Shown: piece by piece, positions 25,450 through 39,515 of the stretch
How the letters are laid out: the number at the start of each line of letters is the position of its first letter
Position numbering within the stretch: position 1 is the stretch's first letter
Assembly (NCBI RefSeq): GCF_051401765.1
Contig: NC_135071.1
Coordinates: forward strand, 21,044,961 to 21,108,960
DNA length: 64,000 nt
Direction: 5' to 3'
DNA from: Calliopsis andreniformis
Taxonomy: Eukaryota; Arthropoda; Insecta; Hymenoptera; Andrenidae
Translations under genes and position numbers: made by a program
Notes under the pieces: generated by a model
Databases searched by the model: none
The model's input: the letters and a program-made list of their open reading frames with translations, nothing else
Told to the model about the DNA's origin: nothing

Positions 25450-28400
25450 CCGATTCGATTTTTCACTCAATTCTTAGGCCTTTTCCTGTGGTTCGTGGCA
25501 CAAAAACGTGTCGTCTATAGGAAATAGTACCTAAATTATCTTCCGAGACGGTAAGAAAATTGAGTTAGCGTCCCGTCACAATCGTCTGTTAACGTTTCCA
25601 GCATAGTATGTACACACAATTCGAGGTCTATTTTGGCTGGAGAAACGAGAGAAAGAGGAACCAGCTCTGTCAGAGCCATCGTTCCGCGAAGAAAGCGGGG
25701 AAAAAGCGAGAAGAAATAAGGGTGTCGAAAGTCTCGAAGCATACCATCCTCCTCCCCCTACCCACCCTCTCCTTCGAGTTTCGCCCTTCGGTTCTGTGTG
25801 GTGTACATATGTGGTATACTAGTGAGTACGCGGTGCAGGGAATGCGAGTATACAAGTGTCAGGAACACGTGTCCCCACGGTGCTCCCATACTCGAGCGCT
25901 ACTTTAAAGATGTCACTACAGCAAAATTGCTCCGGATACGCGATTACGGTTCTTCTAATCTTGCCGTGGCTGTTCTGCTATCCTCCCTGCTAATCGCCGC
26001 CCAATTTTTCGAATTATTCCTTCTCAAATAATCCTCGATGAACACCTCTTCACGACCTGCTTTACCAGCAAATTCTTGTTTCTACGATCGATACACCGCA
26101 ATTGCTATATCAGGATTTCACCCCTGAGATTCTCAGCTCGTCAAGATCCGTAGATTGTTGAAAGGTGGGGGGTATCGTCGAATCGAATCGCTCTGATCCC
26201 TGAAGGACTAGCAATCGCTTACCATCGGTAATCGGTGTCGTGCTCGAGGATCTCGTCTTTCCTCGAGGATAAATTAAACGTCGAATTTAGACGATTATAC
26301 GTCGTCAGAAATCGTCGATGAGAGAAGCTGAACGATAGCGGATCATCCCCTATCCGTGGCGGCTTTTTCGTCTTCTTTCGCTCGACTCAATCAATCTGGA
26401 ATGCAAATTCGCGGTGGCAACGAGAAGATGACGAACAATCGTTGAAGATAGCGCGAGGGAAAATAAACCGGTATATATCGAGGGGTGGCTTCGACGTTGA
26501 CAAAGCCATGGAATATCTTAATCAATGCCACGGAGTTTTCCACCCTCTTCGGTGGACGATCCAATCCAGCGATAAAAGTGATCGTGACGGTTCTTGGTCG
26601 TGGAAGGGAGGCCACAAGTGGCCGACAAACAAATCGCTCGCTGGAAAAACGGATAATTATCGGACGGCCTGATTCGTCGTCTATTTACATATCCAGTTGC
26701 TGGCGAACGCGGCTCAGCGTGGGGATTTAAATTAAAATGTTGTTTGCGTCGATACTTAAATCGCGCACACTTTGTCTTCCCTTTTCGTTCGCCTTCGCTC
26801 CCTGGCGACTCTAACACCGGTTCCTGCTGCTTCTCGAAGGAACCAATGCGGCAAAAGATTTCAAAAATGGCTTGAAACTTTCAAGTCTCGTATTTTCTAT
26901 CTCGTAAATCTATCGTATTTTTAATATTCTTCCTTTCGCATACAATTTTTTAGAATTACTTTCAATTTTTAACGTGAAATGTTTTTAGAAAATTCCCACT
27001 GAAAAAGATGACTGGTATACCCTTACCATCATTCAATTAAAGAATCTCTACACTTCTAGGATAGGTGTTGATTCTTTCTTTTCGCAATGGATTTAACAAA
27101 CTGGCGTATAATAAAGTGAACAGAGGTTAACAAACGGACCGAACTGGTCAAATTTATGATAAAACTTTGCTCGAATAGGTATATACACACCTTCATACGG
27201 GTGTACGGGTAGCTATGAAACGATTCGTGTGATTCTCGTTCGCAAAAGTGCGCGATGCGAACGGTAATTGAAACGTTTGTTTGCCACGTTTGACGAAGCT
27301 CCAGCCTTTTTGGAGGGAAATTTAATGGCAAGTGACAAAACCAACCACGTGCACTGGCTGCCTGGTGTACGCGACACAATGCGCTTCCGTCCATGTGCAA
27401 TTGCATTTTGAAAATTGGAATTCATCGAGGTCGCGACATTTTGCGAGTTAAGGCAAATTGCACGCGCGGTATACAATGAAAGAACCCGTGAAACGTTGCG
27501 AGATAATGCCAACATCAACTATGACGAGATATTTTGTCATGAGTACAGTCAGATTGAAATCTATCACATGTATTGGCGACTGGGAGAAAAGTTTCACTTT
27601 AAAGGACCTTCCTCGTTTAATTCCTGCTCATTCACGATACTCCAATTCTCTAAGAATCCTGCAACCAATACTATGTCGTGCTTATCGAAATCCTCCTAAT
27701 ATTGGTTACTCTCCTACTTGTCCAGAAATGTCAGGATAAGAAACAAGCCTTCCGAGGCTGCCACAGCAATAGCCTGTCCAGTCGCTAAGAAGGTCAAAGG
27801 ATATCTGAAGATCCCAGGAAAGAGCATCTCTGCCAGCAGGAGAGCGAGAAACGCGAAATTATTAGCCGTCTCGTACCGACCATTCTGCTGTTTCCATTCA
27901 CCGATCCCAGTCCGTGCTTCTATGAATGGAAGATCGCGTCTCGAGCCAGGACGATTTCGTCACCGATGCCCTCCCGCCGTACATCCTTGGCCCTTCGCTC
28001 CGGGACCGTTTAGCGTCCTCACCGAGCCTTTCTTCCGGCATTGTCGGTTACCTCCTAACGAGACGCGCAACAGTGTCGCTTCTACTCCACCCACGCCGAG
28101 GGGATTTTCAGGAATTCGTCTCGGTGGCCACAACAACGCTCCGTGCCCACAATGCCATCGAATAGGCTCGAATGGAATGGGAAGCACGCTTTTGTCACGC
28201 GTGTACCTACTAAATAGTAGTAGTTATCGAGAAAGACCTCGATCTTACGAAATAAGAAAGGACTGAAGCGACCTCAGAGATTTCTAAAGTCAGCAAGGAA
28301 GTCAAGTGGTGGGCAGTTTCCTGAATCCCATTCAAACAGTAAATTCGAATTGTGGGAATGTTTGGACAAACTTCAGAAGGTGGTTATTTGGTGATGTAAC

Positions 28401-28824
28401 AAATTTCATAATTCATGAAATTCTTTCGCATATTGTATTTCCATGTAGGTATGCGAAACTGCAGGTGTAAGATGACCGGATCATCATCGCTGACCCGGCT
28501 TCTCTCTTTCTTTGAGGGAGGGAAAATCCATCAATGGATTTACGGTGCTAATGGTCCGTGACACGCTCCACATAAGCGACGATGAAAATTGAAAGAGGGA
28601 GATCGAGGATGAATGGTGGACAGCTTATTACAGGACACGTCCCCCTGAGAGAGATCGGATTCTGCTCCCTTCAGGAGATCACTCGGCAACGTTTTTTCTC
28701 AATGTTTTACAATCATAACATTTATTTTCAATTGAATTTTTCGAATACGAAAATACCGCATCCTTCGAAGAGAAGGAAGCGTAAACTGCGATGTAACTGA
28801 CACATAAATCTGCTGCTGCCGCTG

Positions 28825-28828
<4 letters not shown>

Positions 28829-28876
<48 letters not shown>
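28829..28876. repeat. CT dinucleotide run (24 units)
   Basis: A pure CT run, the longest simple dinucleotide repeat seen. GAGA-type factors bind such runs in flies, but function here is unknown. Confidence 0.98.
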
Positions 28877-28878
<2 letters not shown>

Positions 28879-30017
28879 GAAGGAAAATTGCTGCCATTGA
28901 AATTCAAAGTCGCGTTAAGTTATTATTAGCCAGCCGTTGCATAAGTTGTCAGAGGAGAGAAATTAACATCCGAATTCGAGGCAGTTTAGTTCGTTGGGCG
29001 TTGATCTTCCTGCGATTGATGTGCTAGAGAGAAGACTAGATCGATTTTCCGCGGTCGCGATCGAGGCGTGGCTCCCAGGCAGGTCGGGTTGCCTTTTAGC
29101 TAATAAACGATTATTTATCGGTAGGCGTGTTTTGCAGGTCGAGCAGATCGATTGAGTCGTCGGGTTGATGTCGTTCAACGAACCCTATCCGCCCGACTTA
29201 ATTCTCGATAAATGGCTCGATCGGTTATGAATTTTATATTTGCATCGCGCACCAATCGCTCTACCAGATGTCTCGTTCGACGGGTATCGATTTTTCTACG
29301 ACCGGTGTGCGAGGCGGCGCACGGTTTCGTTTCATTCTGTTTTCAAGTTAACGGGATGATAGTTCATGTGAAATGGGAGAAGAAATTTATTCCGATATGC
29401 AGCGGTGATGCAATCGAATTCATTTCGGTTTATAGAGCTGCGAGATCGAAGAGGGGTTACAGGGCAATACGGTTGGAAGTTTCGGTTAGTTTCACATTTC
29501 TGTCCCACTGAATATTCCATTATACATAATATGTATATGTTTCTTGATATAGTTTCAAAAAAGGATACCTGTATCGCTTTAGAGAAGTAGCAAGTAGATA
29601 GGTGTTTATTGCATTTCTCATAATCAAGCAACTTTTCGTCGATTTTCTGAAACTTTTACGAAATTATGGATATATCACGAAAAGAACAGCCGAAGCGCTA
29701 ATCATTCGGTGAAAGGTGATAGAAATATCGAAGATTCTGTAACCGTCCGAGCCTCTCTGGCACAGTGACGATATCGAATTACGACGAACAGGAGAAATGT
29801 AACGGCCGATTAGAAATTATTCATGCGCGTGCAAGTTACCTGCTTCTGCATGCCAAACTTCTAATATCGTAGGAAGCTTTCCCTTTCGGGCCAATCCTGT
29901 CGCATTCGCGTGCGAGAGATACAGGGGTGAGGCGACTGAAAGAAAGGAGAAGAGAAAGGATGCAGAGGTTTGCATCGAAGGAGCACGGGCGAAACATCGA
30001 TTTGACTGGGCTGTCGC

Positions 30018-30056
30018 GCCACCCTGCTCGCCACCCTGCTCGCCACCCTGCTCGCC
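30018..30056. repeat. 12-bp minisatellite (GCCACCCTGCTC)
   Basis: Three exact copies and a partial fourth. Confidence 0.97.
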
Positions 30057-30550
30057 AACCCCCTGTCTACCGATGAATGCCAATCGAATCGTGATTCGAG
30101 ATTTGTGTCGCGGTTTTGCATGACAGTGGATCGTCGGGTCCCGTGCAGGTCGACACCGAAATGGCACACGCTGCGACGATCGCTAGAATAGACGATGTCG
30201 AATCGCTCAGCCGCGCCAATTTTGCTCCGATTTCGCTCCGATTTCACCCTACTGTGCGCTTTGTTCGATATAGGCGTTGTCAGGAGGACGATTACCTCCG
30301 ATTTGCTTTATCGACTTACGCTTTTTCCTTCTTTCCGATGTATATTAAGGACAGTAGGATTTCATACTCTCTACAGAATCATTAAACATGTCATTTTTGT
30401 AGCGAAGACGATCATCTCAGAAAAAAATTCAGACACATAAACAATTACAAACAGTTTCATGTATGCCGAAGTTGACGTTCAATAGCATTTTGAATATTTT
30501 TAATTTTTTTCTTCTTTTCCAGGATGCATCGAGATAGGTGTTCCGAGTGA

Positions 30551-30610
30551 AGAAAATTCGAGAAAATTCGAGAAAATTCGAGAAAATTCGAGAAAATTCG
30601 AGAAAATTAG
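30551..30610. repeat. Decamer minisatellite (AGAAAATTCG)
   Basis: Five exact copies and a sixth with one change. Confidence 0.97.
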
Positions 30611-31594
30611 AGGGAAGAACCGGCAACTTACGACAGATCGACGAAAGAAAGTTTCGCCAGGAAAAAAAGGGGCAAGAGGGTAGAAGGAGAGATTCCGTTA
30701 GGAAAAGGAAGAGAAGCGGCTAGCAGAAGGGAAAGGGAAGTGACAATGGCAGTAGCAGCAGGTAACAATACTTAAGCTTGCTTCCTACAATAAATGCTGC
30801 AAAGGGGCCGCCCTCTATATCCTCTCGTTCATCCGCGTCTTTGTGCGCAGCTCAGAATCTCTCTTCTCGCCGGCAATGGGATTTATTAACAGCACGACGA
30901 ATTTATTGTTGCCCTGTTATACACGAAACGAAATCTCTGTCCTTCCTATTCTACTCGCAGGGGAGGGAGAGGCGCAGAGGGCGATTCTTTGGCTTCTCTG
31001 TCGTTTCGTTCTTACCATTCACAGTTGTTTTCGCCATTGACCCCACGAACGCCCTCTCAGCTGTTTACCTGCTAAACTAGATTTTAATTGTAAGAGCATG
31101 GCTCGATTCGAGGGATGAGGGAATATGCAACGCGTACAGTTGCTTCAGTATGAAACGCAAAAATGTGAAGGTAATTTGCTAAATCCGGCAAAGAACAGAG
31201 AAATGAACCGATAGATCGTGTCCTAGCGTTTTAGTTGCTTCTGTGCGAGGGCGACGGGCCGCTGACTAACACCTGCCCTTTCGACGTGGCGCGACACGAA
31301 ACGCCTTTTCATTGTGTCTCGGACTTTGTTCGATCTACCTGCACGAAATCTTGCCTCTTCGTCTTTCGTTCACCCCCTGCGGGCCACACGTTTCTCGCGC
31401 GGAGACGAGATGCTGGAAGGCGTCAGGTTTCATTGAGGGTGGCCGGTCCGACGAGACAAGTCCTCCGTAGGTAGAAACGGCCTAATGGCCTGAAAATCCA
31501 AACCCACGCGCATTCCGGATTCCATCGTCCGCTCGGCCAGACCGCTGGGCGCCTTCGCCAGTCCTCTCTTTTCTCTCGTTTTTGGCGGGAACGT

Positions 31595-31628
31595 CGCGCT
31601 GCGCCGCGCTGCGCCGCGCTGCGCCGCG
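31595..31628. repeat. GC-only decamer array (GCGCCGCGCT)
   Basis: About three tandem copies of a ten-base unit. Confidence 0.93.
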
Positions 31629-32954
31629 ACCATTCAGCTTCGCTGGCTCGATTGTTAACGCCTCGATGGAACAGGTATTTCCATTGGGGAATACACTCGT
31701 GGAATCGGAATTCCGAGGATATACGAATGTTTTCGGTGATTTACGAAGATGGAATTTCGACTGGGCGACATTGGAAGTTGTCCTTCTCTTCCACCTTCTC
31801 GCTCTGCGTTTCGTGCTTTCGTGTTTTGCCTCGTTTCGTTTCTTAAGTAACTATTAATGGCACAGTCTGAAGCGGAAGAGACTTCTTCTTCTTCTCGAAG
31901 CCGGGATTAACATTGGGGGATTGATTTTACCGACCGTGTTCGATTGATCTAAAAAAATCGCCATTCCCATGAACCGACAAGGTGCCCCCGGCAAATAAAA
32001 TTAGGAAAACTCGAAATAGGGGGGAGGGACGAGAAGCACGCGAGGAGAATCACAAAGGGGCGACCGCAAAAGAGAAGACTTTGCCGGGTCGTTGCACGCT
32101 TTTCCGCAAGGATCGAAGCAGATAAGAGATCTACGAGAGAATAAGTTGCCCTTTGTGGCGAGTCGAGCGACCGTGATCGCCGGGGGTTGCTTATGTATCC
32201 CTCTGCGATTTAAAGTCGCGCGTAACGCAACAAACGTACGTACGCAGGATAATCCGATCGGTCGACCCATTGTCGAGAATCGTCAACGACGCCCACCGTT
32301 CTCCATCTAACCTGCCCTTTGCCTCCCTGTCGTTTTTTAATCGATGACCCCTGTGATCTGTAATCCCTTTACTTCCGCGGATTCGAGCTTGGCTCGGGCA
32401 GCGATTTCGTTGCGATAAATTAGCTACCGCGTCGCGTCGCATCGCGTCGCTCGAAACGACGTGGCGATGCAAGTGGCGAAGTTGCCAAGCTAGAGACTTC
32501 AAAATGATCCAACTTCCCTGAATCAACGAGTATTCCACTCGGTTTCAATTATGAGTCTCGTCTATCGTTCCCCTTCGCATCTACTCAGCCATCCCCAAAT
32601 CGCGATCAAGAAGCAATAGCCTGATTTCGAAGAATGAAGCCAAGACACGGCCCATCCACCAACAGCCTTTTTCTAAGCAATCTTCCTAATCTGGGAGATG
32701 GACCGATAACGTCAGTCAATTGGCGATCGACTGACTCGGCTTGACTCCCTCCTGGTTCTCGCATTGTGCCGCCGAGGAAAAAAATGCGGCAAACAATCGG
32801 CTAGCAGACGGGCCGGGCTATTGTGCCTCGGCTAAATGACAGTAGGAGATCCTTCAGCTACCGCCGCCGCGATGCGGATCTCTCGGTGGCTTCGACTTCC
32901 TTTCTTCGGGCGTAATGAGATGTCCCGAGATGCGTCGAACTCGCAAGCACACCC

Positions 32955-32994
32955 ACGCACGCACGCACACACACATACACACACACACACACAC
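32955..32994. repeat. AC dinucleotide run, imperfect
   Basis: A mixed CACG/CACA run leading into about nine pure CA units after one CATA interruption. It encodes an artificial His-Thr run in one frame. Confidence 0.95.
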
Positions 32995-34713
32995 CCTCTT
33001 CCCTTCAATCGGATTTTCTCCGATCCAGGCTTGGGAAAAAATAGGGAACGCGAACGTGGACCAGTGAAAGCGCAAAACCGGGGATGGTTTTGTTGTCGTG
33101 CAGCCCCGATGCGCTCTCTCCGCAGTTTTCGTCGCTCGACTTGGACTGAAAACCGCGGAAAAGTTAAGTCCGAGCGACCCTCCTGTCATTTTCATTTCCC
33201 CGGCAACCAACCCAGATACATTTCGGAATTGCCATTGTACCGCGAGGAAAAATTGGCATTTTTAATTCCAGCCGTGGCTCGGTCGGGTTCTTGCGTTTGC
33301 AACTATTCTACCGTTTCGTCTCTCTTCACCTCGAATTCGCCACTTTTATTTTATGCCACCGAAAATCTGATCCATCTATTTCCAATAATCGCAGAGACCA
33401 TTCAGAGGTTGAATCTCCCTTTGAAAATGAACGCCATCTGCAAATCCATAGACCCAATGTCCGCTTTTTCGCTTCTCTCGCTGACAAAGAATAGGCCGGT
33501 CAGGGTGGAAAGTTCATCGGATGGGGTTCATCTTCGGTCGAAATTCGATAACGTCGTAAGAGGATCCCATAGGATATCTGGCTTAATTTCAGGAGAATCC
33601 TCGAAAACCTTCAACATACAAAAAGACGGGCAGACTCACGATTCTTTCGATGTAGGTTGGCGCGAGTGACCCGTAGTTGACCCGAAGGGAGCGACGACTA
33701 TCCCTCTTGTCCCTAAATTCGGCTTATCCAGGATTTCTCTTCCCGAATTCGCGCGGGTCTAACCGACGCGCGACGCGACGCGAAAGAGTGCTCGATTCAC
33801 TTTTCTTCGAGGTGCAACGGTGCGTATCATCGAATTTCCATTCGTCTGTTTCTCAGGTCAGTTGTTTGCCAGGGAGCCGAAATTACGGACACCGCGATCA
33901 TTATCTTGTTCATTCGCGAGGATCTTTTATGATTCCGTCACCTGGCTGCTGGTATTACTGGGAACGGAAGAATATAGAATGCATTTCTATATTTGAAATG
34001 GTGAACTCAGTGGAATTTACTGAGATCTATTAGATCGTACGCATAAAGGATGGACGAGGTAGCATAGAAGCCATTGAAATCTATCCCTAAGATGAAGAAC
34101 GTTTGTTTGGCGAGAAAAACAGAGGTCCAACGCGCCCTAATCCGTCCAAAGTACCCTTAAGCCCGAGTTGCAAGAAGTTGGTCGAAATTGGTACGCCACG
34201 CGTCTGGATGTCGTCTTCGACTTGGCTAGAAAGAAGCGAGCGAGAAGGTACTCGTAACGTGACGCCGACACTCCCGTGTACACAGAAAGCTTTCCTCGCG
34301 GAAAATTCGAGGGACCACCGCAGCGTCGTGTCAGCGGGTGGATGGATCCCGCCATTCCCGTTACCTCGGCGTACACAAATGTGGAATTCTCCTCGAGTAG
34401 GCGGCACACGTCAAGGCCGTAAGGTGTCACGGAGCATGGAAGAAGGGAAAGGCGGAGGTGGCGGTCGGAGAGGGAGGGGAATTTATCCAGGAACGTCGGC
34501 TCCTCGCAACCCGCGATTTATTTGCCTGGGCTAAAAGCTTGAGAGCCGTCGCGTATTCCGCGCTGGGAATACCAACCGGCGGTGTATTCTGTATTCGTGT
34601 CGTCGGTATTCTCATCCATCAATTCCACGTATCGCGAAAGAGCGCGGTCGACGAAGGGCGGCTGGCTGCGGGGGGGACAGGGGAGTCGAAGATTTTTTTC
34701 GTCATTGTTGCCA

Positions 34714-34751
34714 TCGTTGTCGTCGTCGTCGTCGTCCTCGTCGTCGTCGTC

Positions 34752-34787
<36 letters not shown>
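34714..34787. repeat. TCG trinucleotide run, imperfect
   Basis: About 24 units with two CTCG-type interruptions. It produces spurious Asp, Ser or Val runs in the overlapping frames. Confidence 0.95.
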
Positions 34788-34788
<1 letters not shown>

Positions 34789-37700
34789 TTCGTCTGGTTT
34801 ATTCGCGTCTCTATTGTGTTCCTCGCGATACAAGCACGGCTCTTTTCTTCGCGCACCGTACCGCGAAAATAGGTGAACTTACCTCTTATTCCCCTCGCCT
34901 CATCCCCGTTCTCCGATATTCCTCGAAACGCCACGTCGTCGTCGGGGAAAATGGAACCGACGAAGGGGGACTCCTTCTCGCGGCTACTCGTTAATACGAC
35001 ATGATTCCCCGTGATTCGGGATCTTATCCTTGGGCTAGCCCTTTCTAATTTCGTTGAATCAATGTCTTGCAAGGTGCCCCCCTCGCCCACAATCAGTTTA
35101 TCTACTCGTTGAAGTAGCAACCGCGTACAAATACGTACGTACCTGCTCTTCCAGCTTCCGGAATCGCTCTTTTCTGGTAGGCCAAAGCAAAGCTCACCGT
35201 TTCTCGTTTCGCTAGCTCGTTCGGACCCAGAAGAAAGCCCTCGTAAGTAGTTTGAGTCGCAAATCGGTCAAGTATTCGGGCAACTATCACCATTATCCGG
35301 CCGATTCTTCCTCCAGAATTAATTGGAGAGCCCCAATAATGGGAATAATGGCGACAGTGCTCTTCCAACAGATTGATCTCTTTAACGATCCTGCTCCCGT
35401 CGAGCGTGTTGGAGGAAAACACGTCAACATCTAATCCTGGGGATGCACAGAGGGATGCGGGGCTTTTGTAGGTACAAATTCGCATGTAAGTAGGTGGCAG
35501 AACCGATCCAGGGGGCTCCGTCGGACGCTTTTAAAGGGCTTAGCGCGAGCATTAGCCGGGCATTAGCCCTCCTGCTCGGTTTTGTTCCACCGTGATGCCT
35601 ACACGCTGCTGCGTCCGGGATTTGTCGCTCGACTGTTATTAATTATTTGCGGCTCCGAGCCACGAGCCCGGAACACCTGTAGGCCACAAGGACACGATTA
35701 TTGTGTCGTTGCTGAACAACAGCGTCGACCAACCACCGGGACAACGAGAGGCGATTCCCTGCAAACAATGGGGCGTCGTTTGGTCTTTCAATTTGGTTAC
35801 ATCGCGCCAATCTGGTGGATTCGAAAGATTTTCAACCGTCCGACCGCTGGGGAATCTGCAAACGTGTTCTGCGATAGATTAAGGCCTCTGTATGTAGACT
35901 GATTGTGAGTAACAAATGCAGGCTTGATATTTCGAATACAAAGTACTCGGTCTGTATTCGGCAATAATTTTAGAAAGGAAAAATTTGTCATAGAAAGTAT
36001 CTACATGTGTCAAGGGAAGGAATGCTCAGGATGAACAGAAATAAATGAGACTTTGGATTTCTACTTCTACATAATAATCTCATTTGAGTACCGAGCTAAG
36101 CCCCCCCAGACAGAAAGGGTCACAATTGTCAGAGAAGAAATCTAATCCAACATTTACAAGCTAAAGATTCGCATTGAAAGCAAGCAAGTTGAAACAACCC
36201 CTCTCGATTGCTCGTAAGCTAGAGCTTTGAAACCTTCAAGTTTTGAAGAAGAATCCGCAGATTCTCCGAAGTGCTGGACCCTGTGTCCCAAGGGTGGGCC
36301 GTTTCGCAAGAAAACTCTCGAAAGCGGTGATTTTGATTAAACTGTTACACCCAAGTTACTCGCTCCTATTACCGCTCGTGGGCTTCGCGAAGGAGGAAAC
36401 AAACGAGCCAGCCACCGGTCGGCAATAGGCCAAAAGGGACGACCCGCTGTGCAATGACAATTCCCACCAGCCTTTTGGCCGAGCTAAGTTTTACCGGTGG
36501 TCGTCTATTGTCACCCATTGTGCTTATCTCTCGCGACACCTGCTCTTCCGCAAAGCAGAAAGACAATCTCAAAAGGCGAGGCCGAGGGCCCGTCAGAACA
36601 AGATCGCCTATTCCAGGGAGATCAGCTGAGAAGGAAGGTGGAGCTCCTGCCTGCCACCTCGTCCCTTCAGTTGCCCGACACCAAGGGTGCAATAAAATTT
36701 TCTTTCATTTTCCTTAAACAGACCTCGTCTCTGCTGGAATCGCTCGTTTAGAGAGATCGGCCTGCTGCACGAGCTGGTGGCCGCCTTTTGTCGAACAACT
36801 TCGCGTTTACGAGTCGACTCGTCACCACAAACTGCAGGGACTACCCGAGACAATCGACAGGGATAACACGGTCATTTCGAACCCTGGCCTGTCCATCGGA
36901 GGACCATGCTCCTGGACGAGTTCTATAGCATTTGCAAAAAATGCTATTCCTAGTTTCAATTTACAGTTTTCAACCTTTCGACGCTATAAATCTTGAAAAT
37001 TTCATTCGAATAGCATTTGAAAATAGCCGTGGATCTTTGCTTAGAGTGTGGCTCGCAAGAGTCCTATGTACCAGAAATTTGAAAAAATCAGTTTTCGACG
37101 CTATCTAGTTCGCTTAGAACAGGGTTACTAAGTAGAAAGTGCCCCAACGATAAATTACATTCTTCAGGCTGCAGCGAAGCCATTAATAAAAGGGGGTTCT
37201 CGTTTCGCGTCCGTCGACACGTTCAATTTCACCACTCGACGCAACGGAAAGGCTGTGGTCTGGCTCGATTTGCCCTGAAACTTATTATCGCCTCTCGTCA
37301 TATTGGCGTGTACTGTGTGAGATTTACACTTGGTGGGGCGTTATTCAGCGTCGAGGATCCCGAAGGGAAGGGAAGTTGGTCGAGGCTGGCCCCAACGGAC
37401 CCCTTCATTCTCGAGGGTGGTACCCCTCTCGAAACAAAACATATTGTCCGAATTTAATTGTGGATGGGGTGCATTAGATATTCATACGTTACATGTTCCG
37501 CGACGCGTACAACAATATCGAGGTACCCTGGCTGCTGCTACAGGGAGTCAGCACGTGCGACTCTGCCAGGGGAAATAAATCTTTTGCCCGATAAACAGTG
37601 AAACAGTGAAACTGTTCGTCCTCATCAACGCCCAAGTACTCATCATTTTTTAGTAGAGTGTTGCAGGCGTTTTAGAAGACCTTCATTTTCTATTTCAAAT

Positions 37701-38269
37701 TGATATAGAAGACTGCTGTGGAATATTAAATTGGTAGCGTGGTATAGAAGAGTGAGAGCAAGAAGAAGGAAGGCGAAAAACAAAAGCATATTGAAATTCG
37801 TTGAACGCGACAAGTACCTACTTTCAAAGAATGCACACATAATTTGAATACTTGGCGCGCAGTAATTTTCCTCAAGAATTACAAGTAAATTACGTGTTTG
37901 CAACAGGGTGCGATTAGGGAATGAAAAAATACGCTCAGGTACTACAGTTGTAAATGATAATAAAGTGCGTATTGGCTAATTCGGCGTATCGTAAATTCGC
38001 AACTCATCGCGATTAATACGTTCAAGTCCGTCGCGCTCACAGTGATTCGTTCTGTATTTACATGACTATGCAAAGTGAAAACATTCCGTGAAAAACATCA
38101 GTTACGTAACATCCGATTATCAAATGAATTAACGAATTAGAGTGGTGAATAGAGATCGATCCCCCCTTCGACAATCACCCTCATCGGTAGCCGAAGATAA
38201 GCAAGAGGCAATTGACGGACGAGGGTGTAATGGAAAGCAGGATAGTCCATAAATTGTTCGATAACCACT

Positions 38270-38310
38270 GCGTTCATTTTGCGTTCATTTTGCGTTCATT
38301 TTGCGTTCAA
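38270..38310. repeat. 11-bp minisatellite (GCGTTCATTTT) ending in a hairpin
   Basis: Three exact copies and a partial fourth. The last copy then pairs with CGCAAAATG at 38312-38320. Confidence 0.96.
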
Positions 38311-39477
38311 CCGCAAAATGGGAAAATTCTCATAGGTTTGATCGACATGTCAAGGTACTATCTGCGAATTAGCACGTCTTATAGGTTCACAGTATGTACT
38401 CGCAGGGGTTGTACAGGTCGTGTAGGTCTACTCTATCCCTCTTATCTAGCTGCGTAAAAGAGCATAGTGCCGCGAGCTACCATTTTGCACAGAAATGGAG
38501 CACAATGTCCTTCGATTGGTGGAAAGGAGAGGAAACAACCGTTGGAATGGAGAAACTCGGGTGACGCGGTGCGGTGGTGAGGTGTTTGGGTGGCCGATAG
38601 AGGGGTTGCAGGGGAAGCAGTGAGTGATATCGAAGAGAGAAGGCACTTTCTTATTTCCATTCTTAGCAGCGTTCTTTCGAACTCGACTCGGTATTACCAA
38701 CGGCCACCATCTCGCGACGTCCCACCTTTTGGCACGATGTGTCCCCACCACGTATGGGCTGGATCAGTTGGTACCGAGATCGTCGGTGGTGGTGGTGGTA
38801 GCTCTACCTGACTCTCTAGATCGCCCACCCCCGTAGAAGTACCTCTTCCCTCTCCAGCCTCGTCTTGGAGGCATGACCCACCCCCACGAGTGTCCGCCGA
38901 TGCACGACGCAACGCGGTGTATTACATGGACGCGAATAACTTCGGGCTCCATTATATCGCAGGATAAAATATGATTGCTGGGAAATTCGACTCGTCGCCT
39001 GCTGACACAGTGAGGGTAGGATCAAGGATTTTCGAGACGTTTAGTCTTCTTTTTCGCGCTCCTTCCTTTCAGCGTTCAATTTGGAAGGTCAGGTAATAAG
39101 ATACTGGCTAGTTTCATTCGTTTTTAATCGTTCAGATTTTTTTGCAGCAATTTTGAAATACCATTGGACGTTCAGTTACCTTTAAGCGATAATTCTTGGC
39201 CATTCGTGTCAGTTTCTTCGGCTTTCTCCGTCCAATAATTTCTTCATTATTCGAGTACTGAACTGCTGAAATATTCTGTGAAAGGCCTATTCGCCATGCT
39301 CGTACTCGAGGAAGTATCAGTTCTTTCTCTCCTGATAAAAAATCACAGCAATAGAAAGGAAGAAACCGTATATACCGTCTGTTATTAAAAGCCATCTTCA
39401 CTGGTTTCGAGATTCGCGGAAAGAAAGGGTGAAAGAAGGAAAAGGCGGGAGGGTGGACACGAGGCGCAGAGGGAGAC

Positions 39478-39515
39478 GGCGCGCGGCGTGCGGCGCGCGG
39501 CGTGCGGCGCGCGGC
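39478..39515. repeat. GC-rich 14-bp array (GGCGCGCGGCGTGC)
   Basis: Two exact copies and most of a third. It alternates G and C strongly. Confidence 0.93.

Larger units (their letters stand above)
20001..30000. other. Gene-free DNA
   Basis: No supported coding sequence. Contents are a TATA-like site at 20309, a hairpin at 20436-20458, minisatellites at 20357, 21186, 23851 and 24304, a 10-bp inverted repeat at 25427-25449 and a 24-unit CT run at 28829. The 217-residue frame at 22836-23489 has no recognisable domain. Confidence 0.6.

Noticed and set aside
32836..33669. 277-residue open frame on the + strand, the longest in the window
   Set aside because: It runs through an AC repeat that gives a His-Thr run. 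It shows no domain, no conserved-looking segment and no splice context, and long chance frames are expected in this GC-balanced DNA.
34458..35120. Long frames on both strands with Val, Ser or Asp runs
   Set aside because: They are produced by the TCG trinucleotide run and have no other coding features.
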